NCBI GenBank assembly: GCA_031772115.1
Contig: JAPDPK010000039.1
Location: 4,421,501-4,485,500, forward strand
Direction: 5' to 3'
Length of the DNA: 64,000 bases
Origin: Heritiera littoralis
Taxonomy: Eukaryota > Streptophyta > Magnoliopsida > Malvales > Malvaceae
Positions 24,284-34,543 of this stretch are shown here, piece after piece. Positions within the stretch are counted from its first letter, which is position 1; each line of letters begins with the position of its first letter. The translations under genes and the position numbers were made by a program. The notes beneath the pieces were generated by a model, which was not told the origin of the DNA, ran no database searches, and saw only the letters and a list, made by a program, of their open reading frames with translations.

Positions 24284-27200
24284 ATTAAGTGTTTCAAGTG
24301 TTTAGGTCATGGACATATTGCCTCTCAGTGTCCCAACCGTAGAGTTATGATCATGCGTGGGAATGGAGATGTTGAGAGTGAAGGTTCTGAAATCGGTATA
24401 GAAGATGAGATGCCTGCGTTAGAAGATGTCGACGAAGAAGAAGTTGTTGAGTATGCTGCTCATGGTGAAGCACTTGTTGCTAGGCGTGCTCTTACTACTC
24501 ATGTGAAGTTTGAGGATGAGGCACAGCGCGAGAACATCTTCCATACGAGATGCCATATTAGTGACAAGGTATGTACTGTAATCATTGATGGTGGGAGTTG
24601 TACTAATGTTGCTAGCACATACCTTGTTGATAAATTAAAGTTGCCCACTACCAAGCATCACCACCCATATAAGTTGCAGTGGATTAATGACTGTGGTGAA
24701 GTCAATGTGGTGAAGCAAGTCTTGGTTCCTTTTCGTATTGGAAGGTATCAAGATGAGGTGTTGTGTGACGTGGTGCCCATGCAAGCTAGCCACCTATTGC
24801 TGGGTAGACCGTGGCAGTACGATCGGAGAGTCATCCATGACGGTTACACTAACTGTTACTCCTTTAATATGGATGGCACGAATATTGCTCTTGCTCCCCT
24901 TAGCCCTAAGGAGATTTATGAGGACCAATTAAGGCTAAAGGAGCAACATGACGAGCAAAGGAAGCAAGCTAAAGAAAAGAAGGAAAACAAGGATAGCAAA
25001 ACAGTGAGCTGCTATGCCAAACCCCGAGATGTGAAGACTGCATTTCTTGCTAAGTCTCCTATCCTGTTACTCTTATTTAAAGATTCTTATTTTATTGATG
25101 TTGAACTCCATGATACTTTGCCTATTGATGTTGTCTCATTGTTGCAGGAGTTCGAGGATGTACTCCCTGAGGAGACCCCAAGTGGATTACCACCGATTCG
25201 TGGGATCGAGCATACGATTGACTTTGTCCCCAGAGCTGCCATTCCTAACCGTCCAGCCTACAGAAGTAATCCCGAGGAGACGAAGGAGCTTCAAAGGCAA
25301 GTCGAGGAGCTCATGAGAAAAGGTTATGTGAGAGATAGCATGAGTCCATGCGCCGTGCCCGTGCTACTTGTGCCAAAAAAAGATGGGACGTGGAGGATGT
25401 GCGTTGACTGTCGAGCCGTCAACAAAATCAATGTAAAGTACCGCTATCCTATTCCTAGGCTAGATGACATGCTTGATGAGTTGCATGGTGCATGCATGTT
25501 TTCTAAAATTGATTTAAAGAGCGGATATCACCAAATTCGTATGAAAGAAGGTGATGAATGGAAAACTGCATTTAAGACTAAACATGGTCTCTACGAGTGG
25601 TTAGTTATGCCTTTTGGCTTGACTAATGCACCCAGTACATTCATGCGTTTAATGAACCATGTTTTAGGTGATTTCATTGGTAAGTATGTGGTTGTCTATT
25701 TTGATGACATTTTGATTTACAGTAAGAGTCTGCATGAGCATCTTGAGCATCTTAGGAATGTTCTTACTGTTTTGAGGAATAAAAGTTTGTATGCCAATCT
25801 TAAGAAATGTACATTCTGCATAAATAAGATTGTTTTCCTTGGGTATGTAGTTTCTTCACATGGCATTTCTGTTGATAATGAGAAGGTAAAGGCAATAAAA
25901 GATTGGCCTGTACCTAAGTCTGTTTCTGAGGTGCGTAGTTTCCATGGTTTAGCTAGTTTCTATCGTCGATTCGTTAGAGATTTTAGCACTATAGCTGCAC
26001 CTTTGACCGAAGTGGTCAAAAAGAATGTTGCATTTCATTGGGGTCCTACACAAGAGCATGCTTTTAATTTGCTTAAGGATAAACTTTGTTCTGCTCCTTT
26101 GTTATCTCTGCCTGACTTTACTAAAACTTTTGAGATTGAGTGCGATGCCTCAGGTGTAGGTATTGGAGCTGTGCTTATGCAGGAAAAACGTCCAATTGCT
26201 TTCTTTAGTGAGAAGTTAAGTGGAGCAGCACTTAACTATCCCACATATGACAAGGAGATGTACGCGTTAGTGAGGGCCTTGGAGACATGGCAACATTACT
26301 TGTGGCCCAAAGAATTCGTCATCCACACTGATCACGAGTCCTTGAAGCATCTGAAAGGACAGAGTAAGCTGAATAGGCGTCATGCCAAGTGGATAGAGTT
26401 CATTAAGACGTTCCCGTATGTGATCAAGTACAAACAAGGTAAAGAGAACGTCGTAGCTGATGCGTTATCTCGTAGGTATACTCTTATCACTACTCTTGAT
26501 TCTAAACTTTTAGGATTTGAGTATATCAAGGAACAGTACGCTGATGATGTTGATTTTGGTAATGTTTATGATGCATGTGCTACATCTGGTTTTGGCAAGT
26601 TCTTTAGGCATGATGGGTTCTTATTTAGAGAAAATAAATTATGTGTGCCTAGGAGTTCATTGCGCGAGCTGTTAGTTAGAGAAGCTCATAGTGGAGGATT
26701 AATGGGTCACTTTGGAGTTAGGAAAACTCTAGATGTTTTGCAAGAACATTTCTTTTGGCCTAACATGAGGAGAGATGTAGAGAGGTTATGTGCTAGATGC
26801 ATTTCATGTAGGCAAGCTAAATCTAGAGTTCATAATCATGGTTTATATACTCCTTTACCCATTCCTACTACTCCGTGGACTAATATCTCTATGGATTTTG
26901 TTTTGGGCTTGCCTCGAACAAAACGCGGTAGAGATTCTGTTTTTGTTGTGGTTGACAGGTTCTCTAAGATGGCTCATTTCATTGCTTGCCACAAGACGGA
27001 TGACGCGAGCAATGTTGCTGACCTTTTCTTCAAAGAGATAGTACGTCTACATGGTGTACCAAGGACCATTGTTTCTGATCGAGATGCAAAGTTCCTTAGT
27101 TACTTTTGGAAGACGTTATGGGGAAAGTTGGGAACTAAATTGTTATTCTCCACCACTTGTCACCCCCAGACTGATGGACAGACTGAGGTCGTCAACCGAA

Positions 27201-28039
27201 CCCTATCTACATTATTGAGGTCCATTATTCAGAAGAATTTGAAGAATTGGGAAGATTGCTTGCCCCATGTGGAGTTTGCATATAACCGCAGTGTCCACTC
27301 CACTACTAGTTGCTCTCCATTCGATGTTGTTTATGGCTTCAATCCTCTTACTCCTTTGGATTTGTTGCCATTACCTAGTGCGGAGCAGAGTAATTTGGAT
27401 GGAGTACAGAAGGCTAAGTTTGTGAAGCAACTCCATGAGAGAGTTCGTCAAGCTATTGAAAAGAAGACTGCGCAGTATACCACCCAAGCAAATAAGCATC
27501 GAAAGAAAGTAGTCTTTGAGCCTGGTGATTGGGTTTGGGTGCATATGAGAAAGGAGAGGTTTCCTGTTCAGCGACGAACCAAGCTGCATCCCCGAGGAGA
27601 TGGACCATTCCAAGTCATAGAGAAGATCAACGATAATGCCTACAAATTGGATCTTCCTGGTGAGTATGGTGTATCTGCTACTTTTAATGTTTCTGATCTT
27701 TCTCCCTTTTCTTTTGATGAAGGTATATGCGATTTGAGGACAAATCCTTTTGAGGAGAGGGGGAATGATGGAGATCCACTTGCTCGTGATGTTCGTGATG
27801 CTAAGGATCCATTGGTCATCCAAGGAGGGAATGATGGAGATCCACTTGCTCGTGATGTTCGTGATGCTAAGGATCCATTGGTCATCCAAGGAGGTCCAAT
27901 TACCCGAGCTCGAGCTAAGAAGACGCAACAAGCCCTGGCCTCATTCATGCAACAAGCTCTGGCATCATTGAAGTGTCAAGGAAGCTTCCATGAAGACTCC
28001 CAAGACATCTATACTTGCTTGGAAGCCCAAACGACATGA
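24284..28039 (+). CDS. Gypsy gag zinc knuckle and pol (protease, RT, RNase H, integrase)
   Basis: An open frame of over 1230 codons; the first ATG is at 24353 (24347 is ATG ATC ATG). Before it, the gag zinc knuckle CX2CX4HX4C is at 24290-24331. Numbering from 24347: protease with Asp81 in IIDGGSC, reverse transcriptase with FSKIDLKSGYHQIRM and YFDD near residue 451, RNase H (CDASGVGIGAVLMQ), integrase HHCC finger, catalytic Asp850, Asp911 and Glu947 (35 residues between the last two, the expected spacing), and a GPF/Y module (RGDGPFQVIEK). No canonical chromodomain follows. The last 274 bp lie inside the 3' LTR and encode a duplicated 22-residue unit, then PITRARAKK. The pol frame itself looks intact, but the start codon of the polyprotein is separated from it. 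Confidence 0.92.
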   Translation: MKCFKCLGHGHIASQCPNRRVMIMRGNGDVESEGSEIGIEDEMPALEDVDEEEVVEYAAHGEALVARRALTTHVKFEDEAQRENIFHTRCHISDKVCTVIIDGGSCTNVASTYLVDKLKLPTTKHHHPYKLQWINDCGEVNVVKQVLVPFRIGRYQDEVLCDVVPMQASHLLLGRPWQYDRRVIHDGYTNCYSFNMDGTNIALAPLSPKEIYEDQLRLKEQHDEQRKQAKEKKENKDSKTVSCYAKPRDVKTAFLAKSPILLLLFKDSYFIDVELHDTLPIDVVSLLQEFEDVLPEETPSGLPPIRGIEHTIDFVPRAAIPNRPAYRSNPEETKELQRQVEELMRKGYVRDSMSPCAVPVLLVPKKDGTWRMCVDCRAVNKINVKYRYPIPRLDDMLDELHGACMFSKIDLKSGYHQIRMKEGDEWKTAFKTKHGLYEWLVMPFGLTNAPSTFMRLMNHVLGDFIGKYVVVYFDDILIYSKSLHEHLEHLRNVLTVLRNKSLYANLKKCTFCINKIVFLGYVVSSHGISVDNEKVKAIKDWPVPKSVSEVRSFHGLASFYRRFVRDFSTIAAPLTEVVKKNVAFHWGPTQEHAFNLLKDKLCSAPLLSLPDFTKTFEIECDASGVGIGAVLMQEKRPIAFFSEKLSGAALNYPTYDKEMYALVRALETWQHYLWPKEFVIHTDHESLKHLKGQSKLNRRHAKWIEFIKTFPYVIKYKQGKENVVADALSRRYTLITTLDSKLLGFEYIKEQYADDVDFGNVYDACATSGFGKFFRHDGFLFRENKLCVPRSSLRELLVREAHSGGLMGHFGVRKTLDVLQEHFFWPNMRRDVERLCARCISCRQAKSRVHNHGLYTPLPIPTTPWTNISMDFVLGLPRTKRGRDSVFVVVDRFSKMAHFIACHKTDDASNVADLFFKEIVRLHGVPRTIVSDRDAKFLSYFWKTLWGKLGTKLLFSTTCHPQTDGQTEVVNRTLSTLLRSIIQKNLKNWEDCLPHVEFAYNRSVHSTTSCSPFDVVYGFNPLTPLDLLPLPSAEQSNLDGVQKAKFVKQLHERVRQAIEKKTAQYTTQANKHRKKVVFEPGDWVWVHMRKERFPVQRRTKLHPRGDGPFQVIEKINDNAYKLDLPGEYGVSATFNVSDLSPFSFDEGICDLRTNPFEERGNDGDPLARDVRDAKDPLVIQGGNDGDPLARDVRDAKDPLVIQGGPITRARAKKTQQALASFMQQALASLKCQGSFHEDSQDIYTCLEAQTT

Positions 28040-28560
28040 GCATGGTTTACTATCTTATTTTAGCTTAACAATAAGATGGGCTAAGTGTTTGGATAGCCCA
28101 CGTTTGAGTCTTGTTGTGTCTTGGACTATTTATTTTATGTAACTAGGTTTAGGCATGAATTTGAGTTTAGTTTTATTTTCTGTTGGTGTTAATTCCAGCC
28201 CACTTGTTTATGGGCTTAAGTGCTAGGTATTATTATAAATACCTTGTAAACGCTATTGATGCATAGATCAGTAAATTGAATTTTCAGAATTTGAGTGTGC
28301 CTTTCTCTTGGGTTCCCTCTCTACTAGGCTTATCAAGGTCTTCTTCCTTGTGGCGCCTCCTTCTTCACCATCCACCATTGCTATACCTTAGGTTCTTGAA
28401 TTCTTATTCGTAGGGTCAAGGTCCAATACCTTTGGGTTCGAGTCTCTTTAGGCTTCGGGTCTAGGTTTCAAAAGTTGTCATTCATCAACTTTGTTTCTGT
28501 CCTTTGCGTTTTCAGCTCCTTCAATTTCCAAGCTACGTTTCCTCTTGTCCATGCGCATCA
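27766..28560 (+). repeat. 3' LTR of the gypsy element
   Basis: 795 bp, beginning inside the pol reading frame after the purine tract. It ends GCGCATCA before the duplication gtaat at 28561. Confidence 0.92.
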
Positions 28561-28817
28561 GTAATAATTATAGATGATATGTTCTCTTTTGTTATTGTAG
28601 ATAACTATTTTCTTCATTGGTCCACTCCCAATGTTTTCAAAATCATCCCAACCAAATTTCTCAATATATATATATATATATTATACAATTCCCATTTATT
28701 AAATTTTAACTTTAATTTAGCATTTCTATTATATTTTTATTTAACTATATAAAATTAAATTAATTATTACATTCCAAATTATAAAATATTTATAATTTAT
28801 AAAATTTTAAAATAATT

Positions 28818-29067
28818 TGACTAAGCCCGCCCGATTAAAACCGGACCGAACTCTAAACCGGACCGAAACCGAGAAAACCCGCAACCGAAAAAACTCGTAA
28901 CCGAGAAAACCCGCAACCGAAAAAACCCGAGACCGAAAAAACCTGCAACCGAGAAAACCTGAGACCGAAAAAATCCGTAACCGAGAAAACTCGCAACCGA
29001 AAAAACACATAACCGAAAAAGCTCGTAACCGAAAAAACCCGGACCGAAACCCGCCCGAACCCGCCCG
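28818..29067. repeat. Right subterminal CCGA-rich repeat array of the hAT element
   Basis: About 15 units of aaccgaaaaaac(c/t)cg and aaccgagaaaac(c/t)cg, ending gaacccgcccg directly at the right inverted repeat. The same unit occurs at the left end. Confidence 0.7.
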
Positions 29068-29390
29068 TTTGCCACCTCTAATTTTTTTTAATTTTTTTTA
29101 ATAAAACTAAAAACCAAACAAAAGATTAAAATATGAAATTAAAAATAAAAAAAAAAAAATTTAAGAAATAAAATGAAAAAGTTGTTAAAAAATTTTAAAT
29201 TATTTAAAATTTATTTTAAAAAATATCTATTTAAATTGTGAAAGACAGTACATATTATGTTTTAAAGAAGTTAAAGATAAAAAGGCAATCAATTTTAAAT
29301 GTTCTAACCAAAAGATGATGTATATGTAGGCGTCCAAATGGCTTACCTTATTATATAACTTATATTTTGTAATAAAATATGAGTTTATAT

Positions 29391-29640
29391 TTGATGTAAT
29401 GATAATGTATAACATTTATATCATAATAGTTAACCACAGAATGTGATATCATTAATGAGAAAAAGTAAAAAAAATACATTCCTTTAAAAATAAAATATTA
29501 ATAAATTTTTTTATTTATTTTTAAGATTTAAAAATTTATAAACTTTTTTTGTTTAATAAAGTGACGCTTTATGGTTGATTGACAATTAATAGAGTTTTTA
29601 AATTCATAAACAGTGTAAGAATATTATTTTATATCTCATC
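29391..29640. mobile_element. Degraded copy of the 225-bp MITE family
   Basis: The left end matches the intact copies (GAGTTTATATTTGATGTAATGATAATG) and the interior shares 'gatatcattaatgag' and the Lys-rich 'aaaaataaa' core. The right inverted end is too eroded to place. Confidence 0.4.
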
Positions 29641-30012
29641 ATTTTTTATATTAAATTTATTAAATTTAAATATTACTTAATAAATAAAAGGTATGTTGCA
29701 ATCCTCCAATTATGAATTTTTTATACTCTTTTTTTACAAGGGAAATATATAATAAATTTTTATACTCTATTAATGAATGAAATAATTTTTCATAAATAAA
29801 ATAATATATGATAGTACAATAATCCTGTGCGTAAAATTTAAAATTTCATTAATATTTATAAATAATGTTTTAAAGCTGTTACGAATTACTGTTTTTAGAA
29901 TATATTTTTAATTTAATAAAATACTATTTACAATAATATTTTTATATTAACTATGATAATTGAAAGTAAATAAATTTATGAATTTTAATATATTGAAAAT
30001 AAATTATTTGAT

Positions 30013-30237
30013 GAGTTTATATATGATGCACTGATAGTGTATAATTTTTATACTCTGTTAGTCAATTACGAGATGACATATCATTAATGAGTAAAGTTTA
30101 AAAATGTATAAGCTCTTAAAAATAAATTTAAAAATTTTATTAATATTTATTTTTAAGAACCTCTATTAAAGTATTATCCTATAATTGATTGACAATGTAT
30201 AAAAATTATACAATATCAATACATCATATATAAACTC
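30013..30237. mobile_element. Mutator-like MITE, intact copy 1
   Basis: A 225-bp element with long inverted ends (GAGTTTATATATGATGCA on the left, its complement on the right with few mismatches). It is flanked by 9-bp sequences ttatttgat (30004-30012) and ttattttat (30238-30246), 8 of 9 matching. Nine-base duplications are typical of Mutator-like elements. There is no coding capacity. Confidence 0.65.
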
Positions 30238-30339
30238 TTATTTTATTATATGTAATTTAATAACCAACCAATGAAAAAGCTTCTTTATGAGTTTACATCC
30301 TTTAAATGATTTAAAATTCTTTATTATATGTAATTTAAT

Positions 30340-30800
30340 AACAAAAGAGACCCAGTCTGCATCCTTTACATGATTTAAAGTTAACGGCTGTGATCATAAT
30401 CTCCACATTGAGAAACAAAAAAACAATGTTTATGAAACACACTTTAACAAAAAATGAAAACGGTACGGCTGCCGGTGACTCACTGACGCTCGTACAAATT
30501 CAAGGCAGCAAGGCATGAATACGGGCCTAATTAATGCCGACAGCACTGTTCAACTTTTAAATCCGCAGTGGTAGAATCACTCGACGAATCTCGCGGTCTA
30601 CATAATTGCCACGTGGACTGTGAATGGTGGGTCCATTTCTATGTTGCATCTCTGCATGTCTCACCACTCGTGGGGTTTTTTTGTCTGCTCAGCCACTCGC
30701 ATGGGCGTGGATTGCAGCAGCATGATCGTGTCGAAATGGTTGACTTTTCTTTTCTTCCGATGCTTTGATTTTGTTGAAAAATGTCGCCTGGTTTTATGCC
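30340..30800. other. GC-richer island with G-box, no gene recognised
   Basis: The composition is closer to genic DNA than the flanks. It has a G-box gccacgtgga near 30608, a W-box-like ttgac near 30740 and several ACTCG motifs. Short open frames at 30568-30868 have no homology I recognise. It may be a remnant of a promoter or gene. Confidence 0.35.
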
Positions 30801-31027
30801 ATGATGAATTTAAAAAAAAAGGGGACAATGTCTACTTACACCTTTGTGATTTAAATATCTATATATGAATTATTTATTTATTTTAAATAAGTATTATCAC
30901 TTGTATTTTATTATTTTTAATTGATTTAAATTTTAAAAAACTTAAATAATAAATTATTTTTACTTACATTTTTACTTTACTTATCTTTTGAATTATTATA
31001 ATTTGAGCAATTCTAGCAACAAGTCAC

Positions 31028-31218
31028 TTTTTTTTGTTACAAGGGAAATATTAAATAATTAGAGATGGAGTGTTTGAATTCAAATCTAAGACTTATAATA
31101 TACCACAATTCATCTTTTTTTTGTTACAAGGGAAATATTAAATAATTGGGGATGAGGGTGCTTGGATTCGAACTCAATACTTACAATATATCACAACTCA
31201 TCATTAACCACTTGGTTA
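31028..31218 (-). mobile_element. Two SINE copies in tandem, one probably inserted in the other
   Basis: Minus strand. The copy at 31113-31218 has A-box region CCAAGTGGTTAATGATG, B box GAGTTCGAATCC and tail ATTTCCCTTGTAAC plus As. The second body (31028-31112) has B box AGATTTGAATTC and the same tail, but lacks its A-box part exactly where the first copy's A tail begins. Confidence 0.6.
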
Positions 31219-31229
31219 ATAGTCACTTT

Positions 31230-32612
31230 TAACACTCATTTTTATTAGGTCACATCACTTTCTAGTTTTATGTAAATATAGGTTACACATGTGAAAAGTA
31301 CTTTCTAGAGTATGTATGTGGATGCTAAAAAATACTTTTTAAGTAACTTATAATTGTAGGTAATTAATCTTTACGTAAAACTAAAAAATAACATGGTTCA
31401 ATAAAAATGAGAGTATTAAAAGTGACTATCATTAGCATTTCTTTTTTAATTTTTTTAAAACCCTAAAATACAGAGTTTTCAACACGAATTAATTTTATAA
31501 GATTAATTTAGAATTATTTAAATTCAAATTTTAAAAATAAATTAGTTTCAAATATGTAACATTAACCAATAATATATTAATGATTAATTCAATAAGATTT
31601 GTTTTCATTAATATTTGTGAAATTTAATTTTTCTATAATTTTTTAATTAATATTTGATTTCGAATTATTTTTTAATTTGTGTATTCTATATATGTGTCAA
31701 GTTTTTTAATACATCATTTAACATGTATTTCAAATAATTCTATTCTATTTTTTAAAAAATTATTATAAATTAAAATCGTTGTTGTGCATCGCATGGGTTT
31801 AAATCTAGTAATGCTTGAAACTCAAATATATTATCAATCTTTTACAAAAAAATGGATATAAACTTTCAATGATTTATTGCATGTAAGTGTATAATTTTTA
31901 TTTTTCTGCAAATAAACTCTAATATTTCAAAATAATGCAATTAAGTCCAAATATATTAAATGACATTGTCGCTTAGACATCTTACGTGACAACTGACGTG
32001 AAGAGTTTTGTGAGATGTCACATGACATGTTAGATGTACAATACAAACAAAAGTTAGTATTATTTAACAGAATTGGATTTCATTATTTGTTTTAAAAGGT
32101 TAAGAATTATTTACAGAAAATAAAAATATATAAACAAATTTATATGCAATAAAAATTTTAAGGGTTTAGGTCCATTTTATATAAAAAATTTTGAGGGTAT
32201 ATTTAATTATTAAACATTTAAAAATGATAGCATAAAGAACAAAATTTCAGTTACCTGTAGAATTTTTCAAAAATTAAAACCATATAAAATGTAAGTGAAT
32301 ATAATAAAAAAATAATTCAAAATAGAAATCAGCTTTGCCTTGTAATTCGAGAATGAAAGAAAGCAAAACCTAGGATTGTTACTTCTTTGAACATTGTTGC
32401 ATGGAGCTAGACGACTAAGATTGCAACTACTCCCCAAGCCATTTTATATTTTTTTGTTGGTTTGTTTATTTATTTATATATTTATTTATTTATTAGTGGT
32501 TTTTTTATGCATACTTTTAAGTTCACATTTGCTTGCTGTGTACACTTTTTAATGTTAACAAATTAAGTTATCAATACGACAATACCATGATAAGTAGTGT
32601 TTTCTTCAAATC
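31230..32612. other. AT-rich spacer left of the LINE
   Basis: No gene seen. It contains one Helitron-like 3' end (31770-31808); the rest is AT-rich unique sequence. Confidence 0.5.
31770..31808 (+). mobile_element. Helitron-like 3' terminus
   Basis: The sequence TTGTGCATCGCATGGG (a degenerate hairpin around ATC) is followed by TTTAAATCTAG and then T. Helitrons end in a short hairpin followed by CTRR before a host T. The 5' end was not found, so the extent is unknown. Confidence 0.5.
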
Positions 32613-32645
32613 AAAATGGCTATGTTGGACAAAAGTTCTCTCAAA

Positions 32646-34506
32646 ATGGAAAAACCAATTCTCTCAAAAAGCAGCACTGCGACAACGTCTACTGAAGAAG
32701 AGGACCTTAACGAAAGAAGCGTTAAACGAACAAAAAATGGAGAATTTAAATCTCCAGAGCTCGAAATGGAAGAAAGTAACAAACAGAAGAATCTCTCTTA
32801 CAGAGATTCTCTCATGAGTGATTACATCACAAACCACAACCCACTATTATTTCAGCAAAATCTGTTTGAGGAAGAATCAGACAAAGAAGATGAGGAAGAC
32901 AACGACATCCCCACTATCTTGCTATCTCGTGAAGAAAAGAGTAGAATCAGAGCTCCATGGAAAAAAGCAATTATCGTGAAAACATTTGGAAAAATGGTTG
33001 GTTACAACTTCTTGTATCCCAGAGTAAAAGTGATGTTGAATCCTAAGGAAGGGATGAAGTGCATCGATCTGGTTTTGACTTCTTTGTCTTTAAGTTTCAT
33101 AATTTGGATGATTTTCAGAGAGTGTTATATGGGGGGCCTTAGTTTGTGGGGACACAGTACCTGACAATGAGGGTCTGGGAACCAGGCTTTATCCTCGAAA
33201 AGAACTTAAACTGCTCCACAACAGCAGTTTGGGTTCGGCTCCCAGGGCTGCCTTTGGAATTTTTTGACAGACATATTTTACAGAGAATCGGACAGCAAAT
33301 CGGTACTCTGCTCAAAGTTGACGCTTGTACATTTCAAAGCTCAAGGGGGAGATATGCAAGGATATGCATCCAAATAGAACTGGACAGACCTATGGTTCCT
33401 AAAATCCGCATAGGTAAATTTACTCAACCGATCTTATACGAAGGGGTTAACTTGTGCTATCATTGCGGGTTAATTGGACACAGAAGAGAATCTTGTCCTT
33501 CGGTGTTGAGCGGTGAACAAGAAAAGGAACAAGAAGCTCAACCACAGGAGATGCAAGTTTCATCAGAAATAAAAGAGATTCCACAGGAGAACTTTGGGCC
33601 ATGGATGGCAGTTACACGAAGGAGGCAGAAGCAAGGCAGAGGGGAAAAACTGGGCAAGGAGAACCCGATGGATAACCCGAAACAGGACCCAAAATACAAA
33701 GGAAAAGCCAAAGTAACGGATCAATTTGAGTCAGAACGGTCAAAACTACATTACTTTGGTCAGGTTGGACAGAGCTCGAATGACAGCTCGATTGACAAAC
33801 CAAACTTCATCACTACCAAGGAACACCAGGCAGGACAACATACAGAAAAAAATAGTCCCAATATGGTTACATCTAAACAAAACCAATTCGATTCAAACCA
33901 AACAACCCCATTTCAGTTTTTAAGTAAGAGCGATGAGTCACAAAGAGAACAGAGAGGAAAAGAAACCAACCAAAAGCCAAATAAAGCCAAAACGAAGAAC
34001 AACAAAAATAGACCAAGTTCTGGACATGATGTTCTTGGTAAAGGAAGACAAAGTGATCAAGTCACAAGAGCATTGGAGATTCTATTGGACAAGGAACACC
34101 AGGAAGGCGACTCGACGGAGGAGAAAATAAGCCAAGCCTGGAACAACATGGTTATCTCGTTGGACATTCCCAACCCACAACCCCACCTTCACTTGATTAA
34201 CAACCAAAACACAATGAGGCCAATAGGTCAGATAGAAACACTTCCTCCTCGATGGGAAACAACTCTGAAGTTAGTAAAATTGGATACTGTGAGGAAGCTA
34301 CAAATTCAGAGGGACAACAACGAGGCATGGCTCTTCCAGAGCCCTCCATCGAAAAATCCAATCAGGATGCTACTATGGTCGACATTGAAAGACAGAGGGG
34401 AAGGGAAGTTACACTCGTTGACATGTATCCCCCATCATCATCAGATGGTGAACTTGTTTTGCAGGAACCTGAAGGGAGAAGTCTCAGCCATGCCAAATTT
34501 GGCTGA
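32646..34506 (+). pseudogene. LINE ORF1 (DUF4283-like plus CCHC zinc knuckle)
   Basis: The first ATG inside the element is at 32646; the upstream ATG at 32616 is target DNA. The N-terminus is polar and acidic. A conserved block (SRIRAPWKKAIIVKTFGKMV) opens the DUF4283-like region. A frameshift near 33072 and a TAG at 33140-33142 (at a conserved Trp position) interrupt it. The frame resumes with LTMRVWEPGFILEKN and a CCHC knuckle CYHCGLIGHRRESC near 33450, then a Lys/Gln-rich tail. A further frameshift near 34240 moves the natural C-terminus to another frame ending at TGA 34504-34506. Confidence 0.8.
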
Positions 34507-34543
34507 TTGGTTACTCAATCAAACTAGTCTTGAACTTTTTCCA

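Larger units (their letters stand above)
15016..28560 (+). mobile_element. Ty3/gypsy LTR retrotransposon, interrupted by a copia element
   Basis: Two LTRs (15016-15808 and 27766-28560) begin TGATGG and end GCGCATCA. They are flanked by the 5-bp duplication gtaat (15011-15015 and 28561-28565). A primer-binding-site-like TGGTATTCAGAGC follows the left LTR and a purine tract (gaggagagggggaa) precedes the right one. Order is leader, gag, protease, reverse transcriptase, RNase H, integrase: the Ty3/gypsy order. Gag style, lack of a canonical chromodomain and coding sequence running into the LTR recall the CRM chromoviruses, but this placement is tentative. About 7.0 kb remains without the copia insertion. 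Confidence 0.93.
10827..29080. mobile_element. hAT-superfamily DNA transposon, enlarged by nested retrotransposons
   Basis: The left end TAGAGGTGGCAAA (10827-10839) and right end TTTGCCACCTCTA (29068-29080) are perfect 13-bp inverted repeats of the plant hAT type. They are flanked by identical 8-bp sequence attttttt (10819-10826 and 29081-29088), the duplication length of hAT elements. CCGA-rich repeat arrays follow each end. Without the gypsy insertion the element would be about 4.7 kb. I find no transposase, so it is non-autonomous or decayed. The duplication is a T run, so it carries less weight than a complex sequence would. Confidence 0.7.
29089..30340. other. AT-rich spacer with small palindromic elements
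   Basis: No gene seen. It holds one intact 225-bp MITE (30013-30237) and a degraded relative starting near 29391 (gagtttatatttgatgtaatg) that runs to about 29640. Confidence 0.5.
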
